Counted from the first letter of the stretch, positions 17,514-26,550 are shown. The stretch is 64,000 bases of DNA from Pseudoxanthomonas sp. JBR18 (GCF_028198165.1 NZ_CP116339.1:2115001-2179000); one strand, 5' to 3'. Notes: generated by a model from the sequence alone, not told the origin. Numbers and translations: made by a program.

Positions 17514-18713
17514 TTAGAAGTCGTACTGGAAGCGGCCGGTGAGCGCGCGGGTGTGGTCCAGCGTGGTGGCGGTGCGGTGATCGCGATTGCGGCTGTCGAT
17601 CAGGTCGAACATCAGCCGCAGGTTCGGCTTGAGGTACCAGTTGGCGCCCAACGTCACCGCTTCCATCGAAGCGTCGATCGTGTCGGGCAGGCCATCGGGC
17701 CGCTGCTGGCCCCACATGCGGTCGTAACGCAGTGCCAGCTCGAACGCGCCGGCCTTGTTGCGCAGGCCCTTGATGCGCGAGAAGCGCCCTGTCTTGCGGT
17801 CGTAGCCGCGCGACTCACCGGTGACGAACCAGCTGACCAAGCCGTAGGCCGCCTGGATGTCGGCGCGCTGCGCGCCATCGTCCAGCACCGCGCCGCTGTA
17901 TTCGCCCTGCCACGACACCGGGCCGTGCACTTCGGCGTATTCCAGCGACCACTTGTCCACGTCGGTATCGCGCCCGGCATCGAAGCGCGCCAGCGTCAGG
18001 CGGCTGTTCTCGGCCAGGTCGTTGGCCGGACGCGGGCGTAGCACCAGCGCGGCTGCATCGCGCGTGCCGGGATGGTCGTAGGCCTCGTGCGCCAGCGACA
18101 GGCCGACGTGCCGCAGCCTGGTGCCGGCATCCAGCGGCAGCCACGTCGCGCGGCCGCCGACCGCCGCGCCCTTGGTGGCACTGTTGTCGATGCTCTCCAG
18201 GCTGTAGGCGCTGGCTGCCCAGGTGCCATGCGGCAGCGTGGCTTGCCACGACACCGCCTTGCGGTAGATGGGCGCCAGTGTGCTGGCGCCCATGCCACGC
18301 TCCAGGAATGCGCCGTAGTTGGAGCCGGTGCGATCGTCCAGGCTGAAGTACTGCTTGAACTGGCCGACCGTCAGCGTGCCGGCGGAGAATTTCTTGGCGA
18401 TGAACACATCGCGCGCCACGATGCCGGCGCTGCCCGGTTCGTCCTGCAGACCGGCCAGGTCGACCTCGGCCTTGTATTCCAAGCCGTAGAACTTGCCCGA
18501 GACATCCAGCCACACGCGGCGGAACTGGGTATCGTCCCGGTTCGGCGTGCCGCGATCGTCGTTGTCGAACGTGGCGAAGTCCCAGTGGATGCGGCCGCCG
18601 AGTGCGGCGGTGACCGGTGCACCGTCGTCGCCTTCTGCGGCGAAGGCAGGCACCGCCAGGTACAGAAACAGGCAGGCGGCGAGACGGCGGATGGTGGTGT
18701 TCGGTACTGGCAC
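17514..18713 (-). CDS. OprO/OprP-family outer-membrane porin
   Basis: A 399-residue beta-barrel protein with a signal peptide (LAACLFLYLAVPAFAA). The family start is GGRIHWDFATFDNDD and the C-terminal beta-signal ends GRFQYDF with terminal Phe. Members admit phosphate, pyrophosphate or organic anions. Being first in an operon with a citrate-type transporter, this one probably admits tricarboxylates. A 383-base gap to the divergent quinone oxidoreductase gene holds the promoter region and a candidate TctD-type site. Confidence 0.85.
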   Translation of the reverse strand: MPVPNTTIRRLAACLFLYLAVPAFAAEGDDGAPVTAALGGRIHWDFATFDNDDRGTPNRDDTQFRRVWLDVSGKFYGLEYKAEVDLAGLQDEPGSAGIVARDVFIAKKFSAGTLTVGQFKQYFSLDDRTGSNYGAFLERGMGASTLAPIYRKAVSWQATLPHGTWAASAYSLESIDNSATKGAAVGGRATWLPLDAGTRLRHVGLSLAHEAYDHPGTRDAAALVLRPRPANDLAENSRLTLARFDAGRDTDVDKWSLEYAEVHGPVSWQGEYSGAVLDDGAQRADIQAAYGLVSWFVTGESRGYDRKTGRFSRIKGLRNKAGAFELALRYDRMWGQQRPDGLPDTIDASMEAVTLGANWYLKPNLRLMFDLIDSRNRDHRTATTLDHTRALTGRFQYDF

Positions 18714-18795
18714 AGACCCTCCCAGGTGCTGGCGTGTCCGTGCCGTGCGGAATGCGTGGTGCGGACCGTGGTGGCGACCTTAGGGGCGCGAAGCT

Positions 18796-18814
18796 GTCAT
18801 CGGCCTGTCGCTGC
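18796..18814. promoter_or_regulatory. Candidate TctD operator upstream of the porin/citrate operon
   Basis: GTCATCGGCCTGTCGCTGC, with GTCAT and GTCGC repeated 11 bases apart, the direct-repeat geometry bound by OmpR-family regulators. A 19-base copy with two mismatches lies at 20109-20127, upstream of the response regulator gene. The site is about 85 bases upstream of the porin start. The remainder of 18714-19096 holds no gene I can support. Confidence 0.5.
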
Positions 18815-19096
18815 AGCGCGGCATTTTCCCGGTGAAATCATGGGGTTAGACCTTGGTCGCAAGCGCCGCGCGATGACAGGTGCACGACAGGAAGCGGCCG
18901 CTAGCCTCGCGCGACATGCACAGCGCGATCCGCGGATCGCGTGCACCTGGGAGGGCGCCGGCATGCGGGACGGATCGACGATGGCAGCAAGCTTTTTTGT
19001 TTCGATCCCGAATGCGTGATGCGCCGGACTGCACCCGGGCCTTGTCTCGCGATGGGCTTGCGTCCATCGCGGCGCACCTCGGGAAGCAGGACACTC

Positions 19097-20095
19097 ATGC
19101 GAGCAATCCGGATTGAGCAATACGGCGGGCCGGAGGTCATCCAACGCGTCGAATGCGACGCGCCCACGCCCAAGGCCGATGAGGTACTGGTGCGCGTGGC
19201 CTGCGCCGGCATCAACTTCATGGACGTGCACACGCGCCAGGGCAAGTACCGCGATTCGCGCTCGTATCCGGTGCGCATCCCGCTGACGCTGGGCATGGAG
19301 GGCGCCGGCGAGGTGGTCGCGGTCGGACACGATGTCACGCGGTTCGCGCCCGGCGACCGCGTCGCCTGGTGCATCGTCTGGGGCGCGTATGCCGAGTACG
19401 CGGTGGTGCCGGCGGCGAAGCTGGCCCGGATTCCCGACGACATCGGCTTCGACCTGGCCGCCGCAGCAATTTTCCAGGGCTCGACCGCGCATTACCTGCT
19501 CGATGACGTCGCGCGCCTCAAGGCCGGTGACACGTGCCTGATCCACGCGGCGTCCGGCGGCATCGGCCAGCTGCTGGTGCAGATGGCCAAGCGGCGCGGC
19601 GTGACCGTGTTCGCCACCACCAGCACGCCGGACAAGGCGCGGGTCGCGCGCCGGCATGGCGCCGACCACGTGCTGGCGTACGACCACGGCGGTTTTGCCG
19701 ATCGCATCCGCGCGCTGACCGAGGGCGTCGGCGTGGACGTGGTGTTCGACGCGGTCGGCAGGCCCACGCTGCGCGACAGCTTCCGCGCCACGCGCACGCG
19801 CGGGCTGGTGGTGAACTACGGCGCGGTCGCCGGTTCGCTGGATGACCTGGATCCGTACGAGCTGGGCGAGGCGGGATCGCTGTTCCTGACTCGGCCGCGG
19901 CTGGCCGATCACCTGGCCGACCCGGTCGCGATCCAGCGCCGCGCGGACGAGATCTTCGCCGCGATGCGCGAAGGCGCCCTGCAGATCGAAATCGTCAGGC
20001 GCTACACCCTGGACGACTTCGAGGCTGCGCACGAGGCCCTGGAGGCGCGGCGCCAGGTCGGCAAGGCCGTGCTGGAGATCGCCCGATCCGCGTAG
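19097..20095 (+). CDS. Quinone oxidoreductase, zinc-free MDR family
   Basis: A 332-residue NADPH:quinone reductase of the medium-chain dehydrogenase superfamily (Qor type). The N-terminal catalytic fold runs from MRAIRIEQYGGPEVI. The Rossmann motif is HAASGGIGQLLVQMAKRRG near residue 150, and the QOR signature region is GDTCLIHAASGG. No structural-zinc cysteine cluster is present. The ATG at 19097 is used; an upstream extension of the frame looks non-coding. It stands before the two-component genes, separated by 110 bases that contain their own regulatory site. Confidence 0.9.
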   Translation: MRAIRIEQYGGPEVIQRVECDAPTPKADEVLVRVACAGINFMDVHTRQGKYRDSRSYPVRIPLTLGMEGAGEVVAVGHDVTRFAPGDRVAWCIVWGAYAEYAVVPAAKLARIPDDIGFDLAAAAIFQGSTAHYLLDDVARLKAGDTCLIHAASGGIGQLLVQMAKRRGVTVFATTSTPDKARVARRHGADHVLAYDHGGFADRIRALTEGVGVDVVFDAVGRPTLRDSFRATRTRGLVVNYGAVAGSLDDLDPYELGEAGSLFLTRPRLADHLADPVAIQRRADEIFAAMREGALQIEIVRRYTLDDFEAAHEALEARRQVGKAVLEIARSA

Positions 20096-20108
20096 CGGTG
20101 GCGACGCG

Positions 20109-20127
20109 GTCATCGACATGTCGCTGC
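20109..20127. promoter_or_regulatory. Candidate TctD operator upstream of the two-component operon
   Basis: GTCATCGACATGTCGCTGC, 17 of 19 bases identical to 18796-18814 and again with two GTC half-sites 11 bases apart. It lies about 80 bases before the response-regulator start, suggesting autoregulation. Confidence 0.5.
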
Positions 20128-20205
20128 GCACATCCGCCGCCGGGATGGACGCGGCGGCGCCCAACTGGAATGCTGCAGCGCCTTACGCTGCCCGCGACGA
20201 GTCCC

Positions 20206-20880
20206 ATGCGCATTTTGCTGGTGGAAGACAACGTGGACCTGGCCGATGCCATCGTGCGGCGTATGCGCCGCAGTGGGCATGCGGTCGACTGGCAGCACGA
20301 CGGGGTGGGCGCGGCCAGCGTGCTGCGCTACCAGAGCTTCGACCTGGTGGTGCTGGACATCGGTCTGCCGCGCCTGGATGGGTTGTCGCTGCTGGGCGAC
20401 CTGCGCGAACGTGGTGACGCCACGCCGGTGCTGATGCTGACCGCGCGCGATGGCATCGAGGACCGCGTCAACGCGCTGGATGTCGGAGCCGACGATTACC
20501 TGGCCAAGCCGTTCGACTTCCGCGAATTCGAGGCGCGCTGCCGCGTGCTGCTGCGCCGCAGCCGCGGCCAGGCCACCGCCGCGGTGCAGGTCGGCGGGCT
20601 GGTATTCGACAGCGCCGCGCATACGGTGCAGGTCGACGGCGTGGCGCTGGAGCTGCCCAACCGAGAATTCCGCCTGCTGGAGATCCTGCTGGGCCGGCTG
20701 GACCAGGTGGTGAGCAAGGACGAGATCGCCAAGGGCCTGTTCGGCTTCGACGACGAAGCCGGGCCCAATGCGATCGAGCTGTACATCGGCCGGCTGCGCA
20801 AGAAGCTGGGCGATGCAGCGCCGCTGCGCATCACCACGGTGCGCGGCGTCGGCTACAAGGCCGAAACCGCCACGCCATGA
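20206..20880 (+). CDS. tctD: OmpR-family response regulator, TctD type
   Basis: A 224-residue regulator. The receiver has phospho-acceptor D51 (LVVLDIGLPRLDG), the acidic pair in VEDN, and the lysine in YLAKPFDF. The winged-helix DNA-binding domain contains LPNREFRLLEILLGRLDQVVSKDEI and ends GVGYKAE. The ATG at 20206 gives the standard length. Its stop overlaps the kinase start by 4 bases (ATGA). Homologues control tricarboxylate uptake, and a divergent citrate-type porin/transporter operon lies 1.5 kb away. Confidence 0.9.
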   Translation: MRILLVEDNVDLADAIVRRMRRSGHAVDWQHDGVGAASVLRYQSFDLVVLDIGLPRLDGLSLLGDLRERGDATPVLMLTARDGIEDRVNALDVGADDYLAKPFDFREFEARCRVLLRRSRGQATAAVQVGGLVFDSAAHTVQVDGVALELPNREFRLLEILLGRLDQVVSKDEIAKGLFGFDDEAGPNAIELYIGRLRKKLGDAAPLRITTVRGVGYKAETATP

Positions 20881-22262
20881 GCGCCGCGCCGTCGACCGCG
20901 CCTTCGCTGCGCCGCACGCTGCTGCTGTATCTGGGCGCGCTGTCGGTGCTGGCGATCACCGGGCTGTTCTTCGCTGCGCGCGCCTACGGCAATCGTGCGG
21001 CCAACCAATCCTATGATCACCTGCTGGTGTCCTCGGCGCTGTCGATCCTGGACAGCGTGGCGCTGGCCGACGGGCAATGGCAGGTGGACCTGCCGTACGC
21101 GGCGCTGGACCTGCTGTCGATGGCACCGGAGGACCGCGTTTTTTATCGCGTGCTGGACGGGCAGGGCCGCACCATCACCGGCTATGACGACCTGCCGATG
21201 GCGCGGCGCATGCCGCAGGAAGGCAAGCCGGAACTGTTCGATGCACGCTACAGCGGCGAGCCGGTGCGCTGGGTGGTGGTGGGTCGTCGCATCGCCACGC
21301 CTTCGGCGCAGGCTCAGGTGCTGGTGGAGGTTGGCCAGACCAGGCGCGCGCGCGATGCGCTGGCCAGCGATTTGGTGCTGCGCGCGCTGGCCGCGCTGGC
21401 GCTGCTGTCGGTGCTCAGCGGGCTGCTGGTGTGGCTGGGCGTGCAGCGTGCGCTGCGTCCGCTGGCGCGATTGGAACGCGACCTGGCCCGGCGCGAGCCG
21501 GCCGACCTGCGTCCGCTGCCGGACGGCGCGCCGCAGGAAATGCAGCAGATGGTCGGCGCGCTCAACCACTTCATGCAGCGCCTGCAGGCCAGTAACGAGA
21601 ACCTGCGCGCGTTCATGGCCGAGGCCGCGCACCAGATGCGCACGCCACTGGCGGCGCTGCGCGCGCAGGCGCAGCTGGGCCTGGACGAGGACGATCCAGC
21701 CGACATGCGCCGCAGCCTGGTCGCGGTGGAGCGCAACGCCACCCACATGAGCCGCCTGCTCAACCAGCTGCTCAGTGATGCCAGCGTGCTGCACCGGGCC
21801 AACCTGCAGGACTTTGAACGCTGCGACCTGGCCGAGGTGGTGCATCACGCGCTGCAAGACGCCTTGCCCGCCGTCGGCGCGCAGCCGCGCGTGCAGCGGG
21901 TGATCGACCCGACGCCGGCCCAGGTACGCGGCGATCCGCTGCTGTTGCGCGAGGCGATCAAGAACCTGATCGACAACGCGCTCAAGCACGGCGGCGCCGA
22001 AGGCCCGCTGCAAGTGACGCTCAACGTCGATGCCACCCACTGCATCCTGACCATCGCCGATCACGGCCCAGGCATCCCGGCGGCCGAGGCGAATACCGTG
22101 TTCGAACGGTTTGCCCGCGGCCAGCATGCGGTGCCCGGCGGCGCCGGGCTGGGGCTGGCCATCGTCAAGCGGGTCGCCGACAGTCACGGCGCGCGTATCG
22201 ACCTGAGCAACCGGCCCGAGGGCGGCCTGGTGGTGACGCTGTGGTTCCCGAGGATCGCCTGA
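20877..22262 (+). CDS. tctE: Sensor histidine kinase, TctE type
   Basis: A 461-residue membrane kinase. TM1 is LLLYLGALSVLAITGLFFAA. It is followed by a periplasmic 2CSK_N-type sensor with SYDHLLVSSALSILDSVAL, TM2 near residues 160-180 and a HAMP-like linker. The HisKA box is EAAHQMRTPLAAL with phospho-acceptor H252, then N, G1 and G2 boxes (NLIDNALKHGG, DHGPGIP, GAGLGLAIVKR). It overlaps the regulator by 4 bases and the solute-binding protein by 1 base, so the three form a tightly coupled operon. Confidence 0.92.
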   Translation: MSAAPSTAPSLRRTLLLYLGALSVLAITGLFFAARAYGNRAANQSYDHLLVSSALSILDSVALADGQWQVDLPYAALDLLSMAPEDRVFYRVLDGQGRTITGYDDLPMARRMPQEGKPELFDARYSGEPVRWVVVGRRIATPSAQAQVLVEVGQTRRARDALASDLVLRALAALALLSVLSGLLVWLGVQRALRPLARLERDLARREPADLRPLPDGAPQEMQQMVGALNHFMQRLQASNENLRAFMAEAAHQMRTPLAALRAQAQLGLDEDDPADMRRSLVAVERNATHMSRLLNQLLSDASVLHRANLQDFERCDLAEVVHHALQDALPAVGAQPRVQRVIDPTPAQVRGDPLLLREAIKNLIDNALKHGGAEGPLQVTLNVDATHCILTIADHGPGIPAAEANTVFERFARGQHAVPGGAGLGLAIVKRVADSHGARIDLSNRPEGGLVVTLWFPRIA

Positions 22263-23326
22263 TGTCGCGCATGCGTGTGTTGATCGCCTTGCTGGTGCTG
22301 TGCCTGCCGCAGGCCGCGCTAGCCGATCCGGGCGACGTGCGGCGCTTTCCCGCGCCCTCGGGCAACGCCGCCGCGCAGCTGCGCGTGCAGGGATCGACCG
22401 ACCTGGAGGTCTTCGCCACGGTGATCGCCGATTACCAGCGCCTGCATCCGGACACCGAAGTGGTGTACGAGGACGTGATCGCCTGGGACATCGCCGCGCG
22501 CTATCTCAAGGATCCCTACGCGGCACGGCGGCCGGACATCATGATCAGCGCCAGCATGGATCTGCAGACCAAGCTGGCCAACGACGGCTACGCGCTGGCG
22601 CATCGCTCGCCGCAGACCGATGCGCTGCCGGACTGGGCGCAGTGGCGCCACGAGGTGTTCGCCATCAGCACCGAGCCAGTCGCCATCGTCTACAACACGC
22701 GCCTGCTGCCCGCCACCAAGGCGCCGCACACGCGCCGCCAGCTGCTGGATCTGCTGCGCGACCCGGCCGGTCCGCTGCGCGGGCGCGTGGGCACCTACGA
22801 CGTGGAACGCAGCGGCACTGGCTATCTGTTCGCGACCCAGGATGCGCAGGTCGGCAGCGTGTCGACGGCGCTGCTGGCGGAACTGGGCCGCAATGCGGTG
22901 CAGTTGGAGGAGCGCACCGGCGTGCTGCTGGATCGCGTGGCCAGCGGCAATCTGGTGCTGGCCTACAACGTGCTGGGGTCGTACGCGAAGGCGCGCATCG
23001 ATGCGGGCGCGCCGCTGGCCATCGTCCAGCCCGAGGACTACACGCTGGTCGCGCTGCGCACTGCGGTGATTTCGCGCACGGCGATGCATCCGGCCCAAGC
23101 GCGGCAGTTCCTCGATTACCTGCTGTCGCCGCGCGGCCAGCGCGTGCTGACCGAGCAGGCGCGCCTGGGACCGGTGCTGCCGGCCAGCGTGACCGGAACG
23201 CCCGCGCGCACCATGCGTCCGATCGTGCTGGGGCCGGGCCTGCTGGTCTACCTGGATACGCTCAAGCGGCGGCAGTTCCTGGAGAACTGGCGCACCATCG
23301 TGCAGCCGCAGGCGGCCACACCGTAG
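22262..23326 (+). CDS. Periplasmic solute-binding protein linked to a two-component system
   Basis: A 354-residue protein with signal peptide VLIALLVLCLPQAALA. It has the fold of extracellular solute-binding proteins of the iron(III)/organic-ion type (VQGSTDLEVFATVIADYQRLHPDTEVVYEDVI, then RPDIMISASMDLQTKLANDGYA and the hinge AIVYNTRLLP). The start ATG shares its A with the TctE stop (TGATG). No ABC permease or ATPase gene is nearby. Similar proteins act as periplasmic ligand-sensing partners of TctE-like kinases, which is the likely job here; transport with a distant permease is the alternative. Confidence 0.85.
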   Translation: MSRMRVLIALLVLCLPQAALADPGDVRRFPAPSGNAAAQLRVQGSTDLEVFATVIADYQRLHPDTEVVYEDVIAWDIAARYLKDPYAARRPDIMISASMDLQTKLANDGYALAHRSPQTDALPDWAQWRHEVFAISTEPVAIVYNTRLLPATKAPHTRRQLLDLLRDPAGPLRGRVGTYDVERSGTGYLFATQDAQVGSVSTALLAELGRNAVQLEERTGVLLDRVASGNLVLAYNVLGSYAKARIDAGAPLAIVQPEDYTLVALRTAVISRTAMHPAQARQFLDYLLSPRGQRVLTEQARLGPVLPASVTGTPARTMRPIVLGPGLLVYLDTLKRRQFLENWRTIVQPQAATP

Positions 23327-23333
23327 CGTCGCG

Positions 23334-25445
23334 TTACGAACGGCCGTTCGGGTGGCGTGCCTTCACCAGGGCCACGTCGTCGTCCACGCTGATGTCGTCG
23401 GGCGAACCCAGCCACGCGCGGATCTGCATGTCGTCCACTTCCTTGTCCAGGTCCAGCTGCATCTCGATCTTGCCGGTCGGATCGGGCAGCGCCCAGTGCT
23501 GGGCCAGCACCTTGCCCTCGCTGTCCATCGCTTCGATCCAGAACGCATGGTTGGGGCGATGCGAGGTGCTCAACGTGATCTGGTAGCTGCCCGGCGCGGT
23601 CTGGCGCAGGGCCGAGCCGACCATCACCGGCTGGCGTGGCGCCAGCCGGGTGCCGGCCAGGCGCTGTAGCGGCGCATCCACGCGGACACCGTGGGCCAGT
23701 TCGCTGCTGCGGTACAGGCGCGCGTCGCGGGCGTTGTTGACCAGCAGCGCACACCAGCCGCTGTCGGGCGAATCGTTGTCGAAGGCCGTGCATCGGTCGA
23801 CGTAGGCCAGCGTGTTTTCCGGGCTGGACTTGCGGAAGCGGCGCGGGGTGTCCTCCAGGGTGATGTTCTTGAGGTTCCACTGCGCGTCGTAGTCCAGCAG
23901 CACCGGCGGGCGGACTTCCTGCACGCCGACCACGATGCGGTCGTCATGCACGCGCAGCGTTCGGGTCTCGTGTCCGGTCCACAGCTCGCGGGCATAGGCC
24001 AGGTAGCGCGGATAGTCGCGGCCTTCGTCGCGCGCATAGGCCGCACTGGCCCCCTGCGCATGCCTGGCCGCGTCCAGCAGCGAGCGGCCGAAGCCGATCG
24101 AGGCCATCGACGGATCCAGCAGCGACAGCAGGGTGGCGCCGGTGTCCAGGGTGCTGGCGCTGGCCACGTCCACCTGGCGCGGCGCGATGCCCTTGCCGAG
24201 CATCAGCAGCAGGTTCTCGCGCTGCATCTTGGTCAAGGTATCGGTCAGGTCGTTGGGCATGGCCAGGTGGTCGGAGGACACCACGATCACGGTGTTATCG
24301 CCCCACGGGCTGCTGCGGATCTTGTCGACCAGCTCGGAGATCAGCCGGTCCGAGCAGTGCAGCGCATCGAGCATGCCGATCTGGCCGAAGTCGCCGCCGC
24401 GGTAATGCTGCCCCTGGCAGGACACCGGCAGGTGCCCGGCCGGGTGGTGGGTATCCATGGTCAGCGCGGTCAGCAGGAAGGGCTGGTCGCCGCGGGCCAG
24501 GGTCTGGAACTGGTCCCACACCTGGTCGAGCATCACATCGTCATGCACGCCCCACGCCGAGAAGTGCGAGGGATCGATCTTGCGCTGCTTGAACCAGGCC
24601 AGGTCGCGCACGTCGTCGAAGCCGTGGCTGGTCAGGAAGCTGGCCTTCCCGGCGAACGCGCCATCGGCGCCACCGACGAAATCGTTGCGATAGCCCTGGG
24701 TGCGTAAGTAATCGCCCAGGCACTGGGCCTCGGGCAGAAAGCTGCCCATCCGCCCGTAACTGTTCTCATCGCCCGGCGCGGCGGTCAGCGGCACGCCGCA
24801 CTGCGAGGACACCATGCCGGCGATGGTCCAGCCGCCGCCATCGGCCGAGGTGACATGACGGAAGTCCAGGCCCTCGCTGGCGAGCTTGCGCAGGTGGGGC
24901 ATCAGGCCGGGGAAGGTCTTCTGGTCGAAGTAGGTCCGCTCCAGGCTCTCGCCGTAGATCCACACGATGTTGCGGCGGTTGCCCAGCGTGCCGCGCGGTG
25001 TGCGGTATTCCCCGGCGACCACGCTGCCGTCCACCGGCTGGGACAGCCGGTACAGACGCTTGCCGTCGTGGTAGAGCGGACTGGCGATCACCGCCACCAC
25101 GGCAGCGGCCATGAAGCCACCCAGCACGCTCAGCCCATGCCCTGGACGGCGGAACCGGCGCACGCGCACCAGCGCCAGCGGCAGCAGGGACAGCAGGAGC
25201 AGGCCCACGTAGACGGCGATATCACCAGAGAAGTCCGCCACGCCGGCGCCTTCCATCCCGGCCTTGAGGTGATAGAGCGTGGCGGCGTTGAGCCCGTCCC
25301 CGCTGAGCCGGTCGATGAACCACCAGCTGGACAGGGCCAGGCCCAGCACGCTCAGCACGGCCGCCTTGACCCAGGCCAGCCGGCCGGACACCAGCAGCAG
25401 GGCGATCATCGACAGCAGCGCGGCGACCAGGACGAGTGGGTGCAT
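23334..25445 (-). CDS. opgB: Phosphoglycerol transferase I
   Basis: A 703-residue membrane enzyme that transfers phosphoglycerol from phosphatidylglycerol to periplasmic glucans. Three or four N-terminal TM helices precede a large periplasmic alkaline-phosphatase-like domain. The match to OpgB (MdoB) is strong throughout: IYGESLERTYFD, WTIAGMVSSQCGVPL, CLGDYLRTQGY, FAGKASFLTSHGFDD, TMDTHHPAGH and TVIVVSSDHLAM. E. coli OpgB is 763 residues. The start at 25445 is preferred over one 19 codons upstream. It is convergent with the solute-binding gene, 7 bases away. Confidence 0.94.
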   Translation of the reverse strand: MHPLVLVAALLSMIALLLVSGRLAWVKAAVLSVLGLALSSWWFIDRLSGDGLNAATLYHLKAGMEGAGVADFSGDIAVYVGLLLLSLLPLALVRVRRFRRPGHGLSVLGGFMAAAVVAVIASPLYHDGKRLYRLSQPVDGSVVAGEYRTPRGTLGNRRNIVWIYGESLERTYFDQKTFPGLMPHLRKLASEGLDFRHVTSADGGGWTIAGMVSSQCGVPLTAAPGDENSYGRMGSFLPEAQCLGDYLRTQGYRNDFVGGADGAFAGKASFLTSHGFDDVRDLAWFKQRKIDPSHFSAWGVHDDVMLDQVWDQFQTLARGDQPFLLTALTMDTHHPAGHLPVSCQGQHYRGGDFGQIGMLDALHCSDRLISELVDKIRSSPWGDNTVIVVSSDHLAMPNDLTDTLTKMQRENLLLMLGKGIAPRQVDVASASTLDTGATLLSLLDPSMASIGFGRSLLDAARHAQGASAAYARDEGRDYPRYLAYARELWTGHETRTLRVHDDRIVVGVQEVRPPVLLDYDAQWNLKNITLEDTPRRFRKSSPENTLAYVDRCTAFDNDSPDSGWCALLVNNARDARLYRSSELAHGVRVDAPLQRLAGTRLAPRQPVMVGSALRQTAPGSYQITLSTSHRPNHAFWIEAMDSEGKVLAQHWALPDPTGKIEMQLDLDKEVDDMQIRAWLGSPDDISVDDDVALVKARHPNGRS

Positions 25446-25791
25446 CGAAGTCCAGGTTTCTTGGACGGGGGAAAGTGGACGATAGGCGCCAAATGCGCGC
25501 ACTTACAACTTTTACATGAACATTGAGTGACACGTGGATGTCGGCATCGCGACATCCAAGCGTTTGGTTTTACAGCTTTTTTACAAGGCGCGACACGCCC
25601 CGGAGGATTGGCTGGCAAGCCCTGGCACGCTTGCGCGTGGCGAAAAATTCGCCACCCGGCCGGACGCTGCCGGGTGCCGCTTTAACGGGGTCTTAGCGCG
25701 GCCGAAAAGCGTGGTCTGGATCACGTCAAGCGCCGCGCGGCGTCGTCGCGCCCGACATGCGGGGCTGGATGGCACGCCCTAGACTGTCGCC
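25446..25791. other. Divergent intergenic region opgB / response regulator
   Basis: 346 bases without a gene. A 9-bp inverted repeat TGGATGTCG...CGACATCCA with a 6-base loop lies at 25535-25558, in the opgB leader/promoter zone. A second hairpin, CACCCGGC...GCCGGGTG, lies near 25653-25677. A -10-like TAGACT at 25780-25785 ends 6 bases before the ATG of the response regulator, which suggests a leaderless transcript. Confidence 0.5.
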
Positions 25792-26451
25792 ATGACGCCT
25801 CCCACCTTGCTGGTCGCCGACGACCATCCGCTGTTCCGTGCCGCCGTCCTGCATGCGCTGGTGACGCGTTTTCCAGGCGTGGTCACGGTGGAAGCCTCCA
25901 GCGTCTCGACCCTGGGCGTGGCCCTGGACGAACACCCGGAGGTCGCCCTGGTCCTGCTGGACCTGGCGATGCCCGGCGCGCGTGGCCTGTCGGCCCTGGC
26001 CCTGCTGCGCGGCGAGCGTCCCGACCTGCCGGTCGTGGTGATCTCCTCCAACGACGATTCGCGCGTGATCCGGCGTGCCCAGCAGTTCGGCGCGGCCGGA
26101 TTCATCCCCAAATCCTCGCAGGTCGATGCCATCGGCGAGGCGGTGGCCACGGTGCTCGATGGCGGCACGTGGTTCCCGCCGCTGACCGCCGAGCGCTCCG
26201 AATCCGACGCCCAGCTGGCCGCGCGCCTGGCCCAACTGACCCCGCAGCAGTTCCGGGTGCTGATGCTGCTGGCCGAGGGCCTGCTCAACAAGCAGATCGC
26301 CGCGGCGATGGGCCTGGCCGAGAACACGGTGAAGATCCACGTCGGCGCGGTGCTGTCCAAGCTCAACTGCCGCTCGCGTACCCAGGCCGCGGTGATGGTG
26401 CGTTCGCTGGAACTGGATGACGTGCCCGCGCCGGACGAAGATCCGCTTTAA
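25792..26451 (+). CDS. LuxR/NarL-family response regulator
   Basis: A 219-residue regulator with a receiver (ADDHPLF acidic residues, phospho-acceptor D57 in LLDLAMPG, K in FIPKSS). A C-terminal LuxR HTH follows (LTPQQFRVLMLLAEGLLNKQIAAAMGLAENTVKIHVGAVLSKLNCRSRTQAAVMV). It resembles regulators of carbon-source genes (AgmR/CrbR/ErdR-like). It lies tail-to-tail with the hybrid kinase, its probable partner, with only a REP element between them. dctA beyond the kinase is a plausible target. Confidence 0.9.
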   Translation: MTPPTLLVADDHPLFRAAVLHALVTRFPGVVTVEASSVSTLGVALDEHPEVALVLLDLAMPGARGLSALALLRGERPDLPVVVISSNDDSRVIRRAQQFGAAGFIPKSSQVDAIGEAVATVLDGGTWFPPLTAERSESDAQLAARLAQLTPQQFRVLMLLAEGLLNKQIAAAMGLAENTVKIHVGAVLSKLNCRSRTQAAVMVRSLELDDVPAPDEDPL

Positions 26452-26462
26452 GCGCTTCTTCG

Positions 26463-26530
26463 TGGAAGTCGCCATGGCGGCGACAGGCTTTCCCGAGAAT
26501 GCTTCATCGCGCCGCCCTGGCGGCTCCCCC
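26463..26530. repeat. REP-type palindrome (locus B)
   Basis: GTGGAAGTCGCCATGGCGGC near 26462 is mirrored by GCCGCCCTGGCGGCTCC at about 26510-26526, with the spacer GGCTTTCCCGAGAATGC. It is a degraded version of the element at 37097-37164, placed between convergent genes. Confidence 0.75.
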
Positions 26531-26550
26531 GAATGCAATGTGCTGACGCC

